Counted from the first letter of the stretch, positions 1 to 8,703 are shown. The stretch is DNA of 64,000 nucleotides from JAGPUQ01 sp963708735 (GCA_963708735.1 CAVPTW010000010.1:1-64000), one strand, 5' to 3'. Numbers and translations are program-made. Notes: generated by a model not told the origin, from the letters alone.

Positions 1-100
1 GCGCAATGCTTGCACTACTGGTCAAGGGCGTTTCCAAAAATCCGTCATGCCCGTGGAAGCGACATTCCCAAACCACGGGAATGAGCGGGGATGGCGGTAC

Positions 101-125
101 ATTGCACGGAAGTAAATTGCACGGA
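101..125 (+). promoter_or_regulatory. Direct repeat upstream of the WYL gene
   Basis: The 10-mer ATTGCACGGA occurs twice (101-110 and 116-125), separated by 5 nt, so the copies are 15 bp apart. The second copy runs into the GGAGG ribosome binding site of the WYL gene. It could be an autoregulatory operator, but nothing beyond the repeat itself supports that. Confidence 0.25.
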
Positions 126-132
126 GGCGGAT

Positions 133-1110
133 ATGGACAGGTTCGAGCAGGTACATCTGGTGCACCGGCTGTTGCGCGATGCCCGCCGACCCGTCTCCGC
201 CGCCCGCCTGATGGAGCAGCTTGAATGCAGTCGGCCGACGCTGACCCGCGTGCTCGCCTTCATGCGCGACCGCCTCGGTGCCCCCCTGGAGACCAATCAC
301 GCCGAAGGCGGCTACTGGTATGGCCCGATCGACCAACGGACCTACGAACTGCCGGGGCTGTGGTTCAACGCCTCCGAACTCCATGCGCTGCTCGCCACTC
401 AGCAACTGCTGCGCGAGGTGCATCCCGGCCTGCTCGCCGGCGAGATCGCGCCGCTGCGCCAGCGCATCGAGCATCTTCTGGCGCGGGAACAATTGGGCGC
501 CGGTGAAGCGCCGCGCCGCATACGCATTCTCGCCATGGCGACCAGAACCGCGTCGCCTGAGGTGTTTGGCGCTGTCGCGGCAGCGCTGCTCCAGCGTTAC
601 CGGCTGAGCATCGACTACCACAATCGCGGCGACGACCAACGCAGCCAGCGCATCGTTTCACCCCAGCGGCTCACCCACTACCGCGACAACTGGTATCTCG
701 ACGCCTGGTGTCATCGCTCCGAAGCATTGCGCAGTTTCACCCTCGACCGCATCCGCGACCCGAGGCGCGACCCGGATCCCATCCACGATCTGACCGACGC
801 CGAACTCGATGCCCATTTCGCCACCGCCTACGGCATCTTCGCCGGTTTGCCGGATAAAACCGCCGTGCTCGAATTCACCGCGTACCGCGCGCGCTGGGTG
901 GCGGACGAGCGCTGGCACCCCCAGCAGCAAGGCCGTCTCCTGCCCGACGGCCGCTATCGACTCGAAATTCCCTATCACCGTGCCGACGAGCTGATTCTCG
1001 ACATCCTCCGTTACGGGCCGGACGTGGAAGTGCTGGCGCCGGCGGACTTGCGGCAGGCCGTAGCGGAACGGTTGCAACGCGCCGCGGCCATTTATTTCTC
1101 CTCCCCTTGA
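133..1110 (+). CDS. WYL-domain transcriptional regulator
   Basis: Predicted DNA-binding regulator of 325 residues. The N-terminus (MDRFEQVHLVHRLL, then a segment with SRPTLTRVLAFMR) looks like an HTH of the DeoR/HTH_11 type. The middle and C-terminal part is a WYL-type ligand-sensing domain with the NWYLDAWCH motif and the following FTLDRI segment. The start at 133 is chosen because GGAGG (123-127) sits at good distance; an in-frame ATG at 91 would add 14 residues without a ribosome binding site. WYL proteins are known regulators of some CRISPR and other defence loci and may bind nucleic-acid ligands. Lying upstream of the toxin-antitoxin pair and the cas operon on the same strand, it is a plausible regulator of this locus; that link is inference. 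Confidence 0.85.
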   Translation: MDRFEQVHLVHRLLRDARRPVSAARLMEQLECSRPTLTRVLAFMRDRLGAPLETNHAEGGYWYGPIDQRTYELPGLWFNASELHALLATQQLLREVHPGLLAGEIAPLRQRIEHLLAREQLGAGEAPRRIRILAMATRTASPEVFGAVAAALLQRYRLSIDYHNRGDDQRSQRIVSPQRLTHYRDNWYLDAWCHRSEALRSFTLDRIRDPRRDPDPIHDLTDAELDAHFATAYGIFAGLPDKTAVLEFTAYRARWVADERWHPQQQGRLLPDGRYRLEIPYHRADELILDILRYGPDVEVLAPADLRQAVAERLQRAAAIYFSSP

Positions 1111-1121
1111 AAAACGCGCCG

Positions 1122-1146
1122 GGTTTGCTCGCGTTTTGAGCAAACC
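1122..1146. promoter_or_regulatory. Perfect 9-bp inverted repeat between WYL gene and toxin-antitoxin pair
   Basis: GGTTTGCTC (1122-1130) and GAGCAAACC (1138-1146) are exact reverse complements around a 7-nt loop. The hairpin begins 11 nt after the WYL stop codon, but no T tract follows, so an intrinsic terminator is doubtful. As DNA it is equally compatible with an operator for the downstream antitoxin promoter. A TATAAA hexamer at 1154-1159 lies just downstream without a well-spaced -35. Confidence 0.4.
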
Positions 1147-1281
1147 TCCAAGCTATAAAGGACAGCGCGCGTTAGCTGAATGCGATCAGCAAGCGCACAA
1201 CGTTGGTCGGTTTCCTTTGAATTGTTCGTGATCCAAGGCAGGGCTAATATGACCACTTCATATGGTCGCGAGAGATTCGCC

Positions 1282-1563
1282 ATGGAAATCAAAGCCGCCG
1301 AATTCAAGGCCAAGTGCCTGAAGTTGCTCGATCAGGTTGCATCCAGCCACCAACCCCTGACCATCACCAAGCGCGGCAAGCCCGTCGCCAGGCTCGTGCC
1401 GATCGACGAGGACACCCCAGAATCCATGTTTGGCTACATGCGAGGCACCGTCACCATTCTGGGCGACATCATCGATGTGCCCCACGATCCACTCTCTGCC
1501 GAAACCGGTGACGAGGACGAGCTCTACCGTGCCCTGACGCCACGCGAGCGCCCCGCGTCATGA
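1282..1563 (+). CDS. Phd/YefM-family antitoxin
   Basis: Antitoxin of 93 residues. The N-terminus (MEIKAAEFKAKCLKLLDQV) and ITKRGKPVARLVPI are typical of the Phd/YefM fold that binds operator DNA, and the acidic C-terminal part would wrap the partner toxin. The start at 1282 fits the family; ATG 1249 and GTG/ATG codons further up would add residues that do not match it. The stop overlaps the toxin start by 4 nt (ATGA, 1560-1563), the usual translational coupling of type II pairs. Such antitoxins repress their own promoter together with the toxin, so an operator near 1120-1280 is expected. Confidence 0.85.
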   Translation: MEIKAAEFKAKCLKLLDQVASSHQPLTITKRGKPVARLVPIDEDTPESMFGYMRGTVTILGDIIDVPHDPLSAETGDEDELYRALTPRERPAS

Positions 1564-1976
1564 ACGACCTGTTGCTCGATACCCACATCTGGATCTGGTA
1601 TGCCGAGGGCATACCGGGAGCCCTGTCACCCGCTATCACGAAACAGATAGACCAAGCGCGTAAACAACGGTGCCTTTATGTCAGCGTAGTGAGTGCCTGG
1701 GAGATTGGCTTGTTATTGGCCAAGAGCCGAATCGTTCTCTCTGCGCCGTTACAAGAGTGGGTAAAAGCGGGAGCGGCATTGCCGGGGCTGCGTATGCGCG
1801 CATTGACAACTGAAGTCGCCCTTGAAAGCACCGTGCTGCCCGGCGACCCTCACGCCGACCCGGCGGATCGTTTTCTGATCGCCGAAGCGCGCGTCAGCGG
1901 TCTGACCTTGGTCACCGCAGACCGGAAAATCATCGACTATGGCCTGGCGGGGTATGTCCGCGTCCTTGGGGTTTGA
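1560..1976 (+). CDS. VapC-like PIN-domain toxin
   Basis: PIN-domain ribonuclease toxin of 138 residues. Acidic metal-binding positions are visible: LLLDTHIWIW near residue 7, SAWEIG near 47, DPADRFLIAEA near 100 and TADRKI near 120. The family cleaves specific RNAs (tRNA, rRNA or mRNA) and is neutralised by the cognate antitoxin, here the Phd/YefM-type protein immediately upstream with a 4-nt overlap. All four active-site acids are present, so the gene looks intact. It ends 187 bp before cas5c on the same strand, so the pair sits at the 5' edge of the cas operon and may stabilise it; that role is inference. Confidence 0.88.
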   Translation: MNDLLLDTHIWIWYAEGIPGALSPAITKQIDQARKQRCLYVSVVSAWEIGLLLAKSRIVLSAPLQEWVKAGAALPGLRMRALTTEVALESTVLPGDPHADPADRFLIAEARVSGLTLVTADRKIIDYGLAGYVRVLGV

Positions 1977-2014
1977 AGGGGGTGCCAATGGCGAGATTCC
2001 GGTCTCTTCTTCCT

Positions 2015-2030
2015 GCCCGTTCCTACGGGC
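2015..2030 (+). terminator. Small hairpin after vapC, possible terminator
   Basis: GCCCGT (2015-2020), loop TCCT, ACGGGC (2025-2030). The stem is only 6-7 bp and no T run follows, so it is a weak candidate for ending the toxin-antitoxin transcript. Confidence 0.25.
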
Positions 2031-2044
2031 GGCAAGGCGCTACC

Positions 2045-2074
2045 TTTGCGGCCATGAGGTGCCGGGCCAATAAT
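2045..2074 (+). promoter_or_regulatory. Possible sigma70 promoter of the cas operon
   Basis: TTTGCG (2045-2050), an 18-nt spacer and AATAAT (2069-2074) lie about 90 nt before the cas5c start. Both hexamers are imperfect. This is the best candidate in the 187-bp gap between vapC and cas5c, which otherwise shows only the small hairpin at 2015-2030. Confidence 0.3.
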
Positions 2075-2163
2075 GCATCGCCTTGGCATTGGAACTGTGT
2101 CTGCCACCATGCTTGGTGCTCGAGTGGCATCCGCCCATGAAGGATAGGGGGAATCCGATAAAC

Positions 2164-2814
2164 ATGCCGAAGTATCAAATTAATCTGGAAATTGCTGGCC
2201 CCACGGCGATCTGGACTCGCCCCGACACGGGCGACTCGCCGGGAACCTATCCCGCGCCAACACGCTCCGCCGCCAAGGGCATTTTCGAAGCCATTCTTTG
2301 GAACCCGGCGGTCGAAATCGTTCCGAGCCGGGTCGAAATCTGCGCGCCGCTGGTCTACCACCACTACGCCACCAACTACGGCGGCCCGTTGCGCAAGAGC
2401 GGCCAGGTCAAGGACGGCAACAATTATCAGTTGTTTGCGACGGTGCTGGTTAACGTGCGCTATCGTCTGTTCGCTGAACTGCATCCGGCGTCACGCACGG
2501 ACTTCCCTCCCAGAATCCGGCAATGGCTGGAACGCACGCGCTCGCCCTGCCATGCCTTCCGGGACATTTTCGAGCGCCGCCTGAAGCGCGGCCAGTGTCA
2601 TTTCGTTCCGAGCCTCGGCTGGCGCGAATTCGTTCCCAACTTTGTCGGCGAGGCGCAGAACAGCCCGGTACAGACCGACATCAATCTGAGCCTACCTTCC
2701 ATGCCGGATCATGTATTCAGCAAACCCGCTTACGGCGAACACGCGCTGACTTACGCGCAGGGGCTACGGATCGAAGCGGGCGTGCTGCACTACGGAGCGC
2801 GCCATGTTGAATGA
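2164..2814 (+). CDS. cas5c: Type I-C Cas5c (Cas5d), crRNA-processing nuclease and Cascade subunit
   Basis: Protein of 216 residues. In type I-C, Cas5c replaces Cas6: it cuts pre-crRNA in the repeat, stays on the 5' handle and forms part of Cascade/I-C. The N-terminus (MPKYQINLEIAGPTAIWTRP) is the RAMP-fold start of this family, and the length matches. The start at 2164 removes 27 residues of unrelated frame upstream; a G-rich stretch (2147-2151) is a slightly distant ribosome binding site. I do not assign individual catalytic residues. No cas6 is present, as expected for I-C. The 3' end overlaps cas8c by 11 nt. Confidence 0.93.
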   Translation: MPKYQINLEIAGPTAIWTRPDTGDSPGTYPAPTRSAAKGIFEAILWNPAVEIVPSRVEICAPLVYHHYATNYGGPLRKSGQVKDGNNYQLFATVLVNVRYRLFAELHPASRTDFPPRIRQWLERTRSPCHAFRDIFERRLKRGQCHFVPSLGWREFVPNFVGEAQNSPVQTDINLSLPSMPDHVFSKPAYGEHALTYAQGLRIEAGVLHYGARHVE

Positions 2815-4939
2815 ACTGCTGCAGGCGGCGAATGCCATTCCGGAACTGCCGGATACGCTGCACAAGTCGCTCAAAACCTTACCCAAATATCCGAGCTACA
2901 AAGTGTTGCTCGATGCAAACGGCGCAATCGTCGAAGTCATGCCCTGGGACGACCTGGCCGGCCTGCGCAAATGGCAGCCCGGCGGAAACGGCTTCAGCAC
3001 GCCGGTTTTCAATGCGCTGTCGCTGTTTCCTGTTTTTGATTCCGGGCTGAGCAAAGACGAGGTCAAAGCGGCGGCCAAGCGCGTCAAAGACGAACTCGAA
3101 GCCGCCAGAGCGGAAGCGGCAACGTGGTCGGCCTACTTCGACACGGTCCGGCAGCGCTGCGCCCAGATGGCGGGAAGCTGGATCGACAGCAAGACGGGCA
3201 AGTCCGACGAGAAATCCCGCAAATCGCTTGCTGATATCCCCGCGCAATTGCAAGCCTTGTTGCCCGAAGGCGACCCCGACTACGCCGTTTTGCGTGCCCT
3301 GTTCGAGCGCCTGCAACGCCTTTCTCCCGAGAGTTTTTTCCCGGAACTCGCTCGTCAACTCGAAACGCAGCTGGCTGCCGGCTACGACGAAAAACTGTTC
3401 AAGCTCTACTGCGCGACCAGCGACGCCGAAGCCACCAAAGCCTGCAACCTGCTGCTCGATTTGCCGGACTGGGACGAGGTGGGTGATTACCCGGTCACTT
3501 CGGCGCGCACGGTCGAGTTGTTGAACGCGTTGCTTGTGCGAACCGGATCGACGGCAGCGAGCAGTGCAGATCACCTGACACAGGATGCCTACGGACAAGC
3601 GGCGACCGATGCCAGCGAGAAATTTGCTGACGTGATTGTTCCGGGACTGGGTAAGGTTATCCTGCGAGCAATGACCAGTGACGCCTATTGCCAATACCGT
3701 TATGGAAAAGCCGACGCGGACTCCTTTCTCGTCGGCAAGGATTCCCGCGAGCGCGCCAAAAGCGCGCTGGAATACCTGACCGACAGCACGCGCAAGGGGA
3801 AAACCTGGCAATTCCGGGGTGGGAGTCTGTTCCTGTTCTACCCGGAAGCAGAATGGTCGGCCTTGTCTGATGCCCCCATCGCCGATCTGTGCAGCCTGCC
3901 GGACGACGAAGGCGATGAGTTCGCCGAACAGGCCAAGGCGGCAGCGGGCTTCGAAGCGCGTGCGGCGCGCATCGCCGCTACGCTCGACGGCACGCCACGC
4001 GAATCGGAAACCCTTGTCCATCTCGTCGTGCTGCGCAAACCCGACGGCCACCGCACCAAGCTCGTCGCGCACCACACCTTCACCATGCCGCATTTCGTCC
4101 GCGCGGCGGGCGAATGGGTCAAGGGCGTCAAAGCCTGCCCGCCCATCTCCTTTTCGCGCTGGGGCAAGGCCAAGGGCGAGCGCAACGACATTACACCCGT
4201 CCAGCCTTTTCCGTACCAAGTGACGTACTGGCTCAATACCTTCTGGGTACGCGGCGACGAGAACCAGGGCAAGTTCAGCACCTTTTCCCCAGAAGACGCA
4301 CTGACACTGCTGCTGGCAGCCGATGGCACCGAGCGCCAGATGGCGCGCCGCGCCCTGCGCCACGCACTCGGGGGCTGGGCCGGGTTTCTCACGGCCGCCA
4401 GTGCGCGCGAGCACGCCTCGATCATTCTGAAAGCCGGCGACAAACACGCGGGCGCACTCGCCGCCCTGCCCGCAATTCTGGCTTTGCTGCTTTTCAAATC
4501 CGAACCTGACACTTCACGGGAGCACATCATGGCCTCACCCGCTTTTCTCGTTGGCCGTTTGCTGGCCCTGGCCGACAGCCTGCATTTCCAGTATTGCCAA
4601 GGCGTGCGTGGTGGCCAAGTCCCCGGGCAGTTACTTGGCAACGCACTGATGGCAACGGCGCTGGAAACACCGGAAGTGGCGCTGGCCTTGTATGGCCAGC
4701 GCATCCTGCCGTATCAGGCGTGGGCTCGAACCTGCAAAGCCACTGGGAAAGGGCCGGAGACGCTCGCCAAATATCTGCTCGGGCAACTTGCCGAAACCTG
4801 TTCGGAAGTCAGCCAGCTCGACCTCCCCAAACGCGCCAGCGATACCGACAAGGCACAACTCATCCTCGGCTACCTCGCCAAGGCTCCCGGCAATACCGAA
4901 TCCAAACCGACCGAACCCACTCAGGAGGATCAAAAATGA
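2804..4939 (+). CDS. cas8c: Type I-C Cas8c/Csd1 large subunit
   Basis: Large subunit of Cascade/I-C, 711 residues, expected to recognise the PAM and stabilise the R-loop. Position between cas5 and cas7, with overlaps on both sides (11 nt and 4 nt), identifies it; the C-terminal part (PAFLVGRLLALAD onward) matches the helical end of Csd1 proteins. It is somewhat longer than many Csd1 proteins (roughly 570-650 residues). GGAG at 2793-2796 precedes the ATG. An in-frame ATG at 4529 behind its own Shine-Dalgarno sequence likely gives a separate small subunit (see the Cas11c entry). The family diverges fast, so the subtype rests mainly on neighbours Cas5c and Csd2. Confidence 0.88.
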   Translation: MLNELLQAANAIPELPDTLHKSLKTLPKYPSYKVLLDANGAIVEVMPWDDLAGLRKWQPGGNGFSTPVFNALSLFPVFDSGLSKDEVKAAAKRVKDELEAARAEAATWSAYFDTVRQRCAQMAGSWIDSKTGKSDEKSRKSLADIPAQLQALLPEGDPDYAVLRALFERLQRLSPESFFPELARQLETQLAAGYDEKLFKLYCATSDAEATKACNLLLDLPDWDEVGDYPVTSARTVELLNALLVRTGSTAASSADHLTQDAYGQAATDASEKFADVIVPGLGKVILRAMTSDAYCQYRYGKADADSFLVGKDSRERAKSALEYLTDSTRKGKTWQFRGGSLFLFYPEAEWSALSDAPIADLCSLPDDEGDEFAEQAKAAAGFEARAARIAATLDGTPRESETLVHLVVLRKPDGHRTKLVAHHTFTMPHFVRAAGEWVKGVKACPPISFSRWGKAKGERNDITPVQPFPYQVTYWLNTFWVRGDENQGKFSTFSPEDALTLLLAADGTERQMARRALRHALGGWAGFLTAASAREHASIILKAGDKHAGALAALPAILALLLFKSEPDTSREHIMASPAFLVGRLLALADSLHFQYCQGVRGGQVPGQLLGNALMATALETPEVALALYGQRILPYQAWARTCKATGKGPETLAKYLLGQLAETCSEVSQLDLPKRASDTDKAQLILGYLAKAPGNTESKPTEPTQEDQK
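4529..4939 (+). CDS. cas11c: Internal translation product of cas8c: candidate Cas11c small subunit
   Basis: In the cas8c frame, GGGAG (4518-4522) lies 6 nt before ATG 4529. Initiation there would give a 136-residue, mostly helical protein beginning MASPAFLVGRLLALAD. Known type I-C systems make Cas11c from an internal start in the last part of cas8c, with products of about this size. The site here has the right position, spacing and length. Translation from it is inferred, not shown. Confidence 0.6.
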   Translation: MASPAFLVGRLLALADSLHFQYCQGVRGGQVPGQLLGNALMATALETPEVALALYGQRILPYQAWARTCKATGKGPETLAKYLLGQLAETCSEVSQLDLPKRASDTDKAQLILGYLAKAPGNTESKPTEPTQEDQK

Positions 4940-5880
4940 ACCCGAAGTTCACTTACACCAAGGATGTCGGCGGCTTCAAACGCGGCACCGGGTTACTCGT
5001 GATCGAAGTACGCAATTCCAATCCGAACGGCGACCCCGACCGCGACAGCGACCCACGCCAGCGGCCCGACCAGCGGGGAGAAATCTCGCCGGTTTCGTTC
5101 AAGCGCAAAACCCGCGATCTGGTCGAATGGAAAGGCGAAGTCTGGCAAGCCCTGGCGGACGAGTTGAAGCTTGACGCCGCGCGCTTCGGCATTCTCGAAT
5201 CGCGTGGCAGGGATCGCACAGCCATAGCCAAACAGCTCACGGGCGACGGTAAGGCATTCAAGGACTCCTACTGGGACGGCCGCGTGTTCGGCAACACCTT
5301 TCTCGAAAGCATGAAGGACGACGAGGCCAAGAAACACGGTTTCAAGGACAACGAAATCAAAGAATTCAAGGCCAACGCCATCCGCACCGGTTGCGTGCAT
5401 TTCGGCCTCGGCCTCTCGGTCGCGCCCATCGACATCGAACGCCACACCAACACCAACAAATCCGGCGTGCAGGACGACAAGGATCGCGGCATGGCCCCGA
5501 TGGGCTATCGCTTCGTTCCGCACGGCCTGTATCTGATGCCCTTCTTCGTCAATCCCAGCGCCGCCGCGCGCACCGGCTGCACGGGCGAAGACATTGCGCT
5601 GCTGCTCGAACTGATCCGTTACGCCTATCCACACACCCGCTCGCACGCACGGCCAGCGGTGGACCTCGCCCGCGCCTGGTACGTCGAGCATTCCGATAAG
5701 CTCGGCTCCTGCTCGGACTTCGCCATTCTGGACGCGCTATCGCCGACCAAGCTCACCGATCCGGACTCGCCTTCGAAAAACCTCGCCGAATACCAGCTAC
5801 CCAACGCTTTGCCTGCTGAACTGGCCGACAAGAAGGACCGGCACGGCAACCCCGCACTGACGCTGGTCGACCTACTCTGA
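4936..5880 (+). CDS. cas7c: Type I-C Cas7c/Csd2 backbone subunit
   Basis: Backbone subunit that polymerises along the crRNA spacer, 314 residues. The N-terminal motif RNSNPNGDPDRDSDPR, the VRVFGN-like segment (DGRVFGNTF) and GMAPMGYRFVPHGLY are characteristic of Csd2/Csh2 proteins. AGGAGG (4923-4928) gives a strong ribosome binding site, fitting the high stoichiometry needed. The start overlaps the cas8c stop by 4 nt and cas3 starts 8 nt downstream. Confidence 0.94.
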   Translation: MNPKFTYTKDVGGFKRGTGLLVIEVRNSNPNGDPDRDSDPRQRPDQRGEISPVSFKRKTRDLVEWKGEVWQALADELKLDAARFGILESRGRDRTAIAKQLTGDGKAFKDSYWDGRVFGNTFLESMKDDEAKKHGFKDNEIKEFKANAIRTGCVHFGLGLSVAPIDIERHTNTNKSGVQDDKDRGMAPMGYRFVPHGLYLMPFFVNPSAAARTGCTGEDIALLLELIRYAYPHTRSHARPAVDLARAWYVEHSDKLGSCSDFAILDALSPTKLTDPDSPSKNLAEYQLPNALPAELADKKDRHGNPALTLVDLL

Positions 5881-5888
5881 GAGCGACG

Positions 5889-8147
5889 ATGGACTGGCTC
5901 GCGCACAGCGCGAAAGGCGATAGCCCGGCGCAAACCTATGGCGATCACGTTCAACGCGCTGTGGCCAAAGCGCGGGAAATCGCGTCGAGCGCCAGCCACG
6001 GTTTGTCGCAGGCGGCGGCATTTACGGAATCCGTGGGTCTGGCAACCGAATTTCACGATCTGGGGAAGCTCGACGACGACAATCAGGTCGTACTGGCGTC
6101 GCCTACAGGCAAGCCGCTACCGCGTGAACACGTCGATGCAGGAACGAAGCATTTGTTCGGGCTGGGCACGCCGAGCGCGCGCTTCGCCGGAATGCTCGCG
6201 TATTCTCACCACCGAGGCTTGCCTGACGTACCGGAACAGAAAGCGCGGGGTTCGTTGGCGTGGCGTGCCGACGAGAGCAACCCGCGATTCGATACAGCGG
6301 CAGTCGTCGCGCGAACTCGTGCTTGCCTGCCCGACTACCTTCGGCGCCATAATGAAGCGCTCGATTGTCTGCCTACTGTTGCCAGCGATGCACCGTTCAA
6401 GCCAAGTGCGCTTGATCTGCGACTGGCGCTTTCGTGTCTGGCCGAAGCCGACCATGGCGACACTGCCCGCCACTACGGCACGCCGCCCGTCGATGCGCCT
6501 TTGCTGCACGCAGAAGCAAGGCTTACTCGGCTCGATGCCTACGTCGCCAGCCTTAAATCCGGTGACACCGCCCGCGAAATCGAACGCACCGCCAACCGCC
6601 GCGTGCACTACGAAGCGTGTCGTGACGCAGACACCACGCCGTCACTCGTCGAATGCGACAGCCCAGTCGGCAGCGGCAAGACCACGGCGGTGATGGCGCA
6701 CCTGCTGCGCGCCGCGCACGCCAAAGGCTTGCGGCGCGTGTTCGTCGTCCAGCCCTTCACCAACATCATCAACCAGTCGGTCGATACCTATCGCAAGGCG
6801 ATGATTCTGCATAGCGAAGCGCCTGATCAGGTCGTCGCCGCGCATCACCACAAAACCGATTTCGCCAATCCGATGTCGCGCGCGCTCACGACGCGCTGGC
6901 ACGCGCCCGTCGTTGTCACCACCGCCGTGCAGTTCTTCGAAACGCTGGCGAGCAATCAGCCTGCGAGCCTGCGCAAGCTGCATCAGGTCGCGCGCTCGGC
7001 GATTTTCATCGACGAAGCCCACGCCGCGCTACCTACACACCTCTGGCCGCTGGCCTGGCAATGGCTGCGCCAACTCGCCGAGCGCTGGGGTTGTCATGTC
7101 GTGCTGGCCTCCGGCTCGCTCGCGCGCTTTTGGACGCTGGAAGAGTTCTATCCCGAACCCATCAAACCCGGCGCGCCGCGTCAGACCCGATCTTTGTCGC
7201 CGCTGTTGGGCAGGACTCAGGAAGTCCAGGCACTGCGAGCCCGGCTCGACGCCGGCGAAACTCGGCGCATCACGTTCCGCCAGCAGCCGGAAAAGCTCGC
7301 GCTGGACACGTTGCTGGCGTTTCTGGTCGCACTGCCCGGCCCGTGCATCGCAGTTTTCAACACCGTACAGACTGCCGCCATTGTCGCGCTGGCATTGGCA
7401 AAGAAAGTTGGCCGGGAAAAGGTCGAGCATCTTTCCACTGCGCTCAACCCGTCAGATCGGGAAAAGACGTTGACCAGCGTCAAAACGCGGCTTGCCGACA
7501 AATCGGACAAAGATTGGACGCTTATCGCCACCTCGCTGGTGGAGGCTGGGGTCGATTTCTCGTTCCGCGCGGGCCTGCGTGAGTCGTCCGGGCTGCCCAG
7601 CCTCCTTCAGTTGGGCGGGCGCGTGAACCGGCACGACGAACACGAAGAGGCGGAAGTCTGGTCGGTGAGCCTGCTGCCCGGCAGCGGAATCCGCCCGCAT
7701 CAGGCCATGCGGATACCGGCTTCCATACTGGCAAGGCTTTTTGCCCGCGACGAGATCACGCCAGATGACTGTACCCAGGCGCTGAAACTCGAAGTGCGCG
7801 AGGCTGGCAATCCGGCACTGGTCGGCGAGTTGTTCAAGGCCGATGCGGTAAAGCAGTTCCCTGCGGTCGCTGAAAAATTCCAGGTTATCGCCTCGGACAC
7901 GGTGACCGTGTTGACGCCCGGCCCTTTCCTCGACGCCATCAAAAACGGCGCGCGCCCGGATTGGAAATCCCTACAAAGTCACTGTGTGCAAATCTGGGCA
8001 ACCAAGAAGGTTGAGTTCGGTCTCACGCCTATCGAGGCTTACCCTGGCCTGTACGCATGGGATCTGGCTTACAATGAATTCATTGGCTATATGGCGGGTG
8101 CGCTCCAAGTGCAGGACGTCAAATCCGGCAAGGCAGCGCTCATCTAG
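5889..8147 (+). CDS. cas3: Cas3 HD nuclease-helicase (type I-C)
   Basis: Fused nuclease-helicase, 752 residues, recruited by Cascade to nick and degrade target DNA. The HD nuclease domain covers about residues 15-200: GDHV (H20), FHDLGK (H56, D57), H81, SHH (107-108) and AEADHGD near 188. The SF2 helicase follows, with Walker A SPVGSGKTT (258-266), IDEAHA (375-378), ASGS as motif III, SLVEAGVDFSF as motif V and GGRVNRHDE as motif VI. All catalytic motifs look intact. It starts 8 nt after cas7c. In most I-C loci cas3 is the first gene; here it is fourth, between cas7 and the adaptation genes. Confidence 0.94.
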   Translation: MDWLAHSAKGDSPAQTYGDHVQRAVAKAREIASSASHGLSQAAAFTESVGLATEFHDLGKLDDDNQVVLASPTGKPLPREHVDAGTKHLFGLGTPSARFAGMLAYSHHRGLPDVPEQKARGSLAWRADESNPRFDTAAVVARTRACLPDYLRRHNEALDCLPTVASDAPFKPSALDLRLALSCLAEADHGDTARHYGTPPVDAPLLHAEARLTRLDAYVASLKSGDTAREIERTANRRVHYEACRDADTTPSLVECDSPVGSGKTTAVMAHLLRAAHAKGLRRVFVVQPFTNIINQSVDTYRKAMILHSEAPDQVVAAHHHKTDFANPMSRALTTRWHAPVVVTTAVQFFETLASNQPASLRKLHQVARSAIFIDEAHAALPTHLWPLAWQWLRQLAERWGCHVVLASGSLARFWTLEEFYPEPIKPGAPRQTRSLSPLLGRTQEVQALRARLDAGETRRITFRQQPEKLALDTLLAFLVALPGPCIAVFNTVQTAAIVALALAKKVGREKVEHLSTALNPSDREKTLTSVKTRLADKSDKDWTLIATSLVEAGVDFSFRAGLRESSGLPSLLQLGGRVNRHDEHEEAEVWSVSLLPGSGIRPHQAMRIPASILARLFARDEITPDDCTQALKLEVREAGNPALVGELFKADAVKQFPAVAEKFQVIASDTVTVLTPGPFLDAIKNGARPDWKSLQSHCVQIWATKKVEFGLTPIEAYPGLYAWDLAYNEFIGYMAGALQVQDVKSGKAALI

Positions 8148-8169
8148 CCTAAAACCAGATCGACATGCC

Positions 8170-8402
8170 ATGACTGACCACGCCTCCATCCCGCTCTCGG
8201 CCCTCAACCATTGGAGTTACTTCCCGCGCCGCTGCGGGCTCATTCACTTGGAAGGGGAATTTGCCGACAACATCCATACCGCGCACTGCAACGCCGAACG
8301 CCAGCGGGTGGCCATGTCGCCTACGAGACCCTCGGAACTGGTGCGCCCACCGCGACCGCCTGCCCAATGGCGTTGAGCTGATCGAGCCATGTCATTGAGC
8401 GA
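8170..8402 (+). pseudogene. Degenerate 5' fragment of a second cas4
   Basis: The first 47 codons from ATG 8170 read as the start of Cas4 and are identical at 32 of 47 positions to the intact Cas4 encoded from 9003 (shared LSALNH, RRCGLIH, DNIHTA). After RV near codon 47 the frame is lost. In a shifted frame the text resumes as VAYETLGTGA, comparable with IAYEIRQSGA of the intact gene, and faint nucleotide similarity continues to about 8402. The first iron-sulphur cysteine is replaced (YFPRRCG against YCARRCG). The fragment starts 22 bp after cas3 and stops 8 bp before the end of the inverted toxin gene. It is not a functional gene. Confidence 0.8.
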
Positions 8403-8409
8403 CCGTGCT

Positions 8410-8703
8410 CTACCGCCGGCCGGCCCAATACCCCGGTCGGCGGCTTTGGTGCGCCAAGGCCAAAACATGCAGCCAGCCAGCGTGGACGCGGTAGACGATG
8501 AAATAGGGATAGCGATGAACCACCATGCGTCGGGTGTTACTGGCGGCGGGCGTCCCCATCGCCGGATGATCACACAGCAGGGCCACGGTGCGGCGAACTT
8601 CGTTTCTGAAGTCCGTGGCATAGAGTGGGCCGGCCTCAACCGCATACCAACGCGCCGCTTCTGCAAATTCCTTGCGGGCTGTCGGCTCGAATATCGACTT
8701 CAC
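8410..8703 (-). CDS. RelE/ParE-family toxin
   Basis: Toxin of 97 residues on the strand opposite to cas. The N-terminus (MKSIFEPTARKEFAEAARWY), RNEVRRTVALLCDHPAMG and the final strand segment HRYPYFIVYRV are typical of the RelE/ParE superfamily, whose members cleave ribosomal mRNA or poison gyrase. Which activity applies cannot be read from the sequence. It overlaps the antitoxin by 4 nt (8700-8703). The insertion site between cas3 and cas4 and the neighbouring cas4 relic suggest it arrived during a rearrangement of this junction. Confidence 0.88.
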   Translation of the reverse strand: MKSIFEPTARKEFAEAARWYAVEAGPLYATDFRNEVRRTVALLCDHPAMGTPAASNTRRMVVHRYPYFIVYRVHAGWLHVLALAHQSRRPGYWAGRR

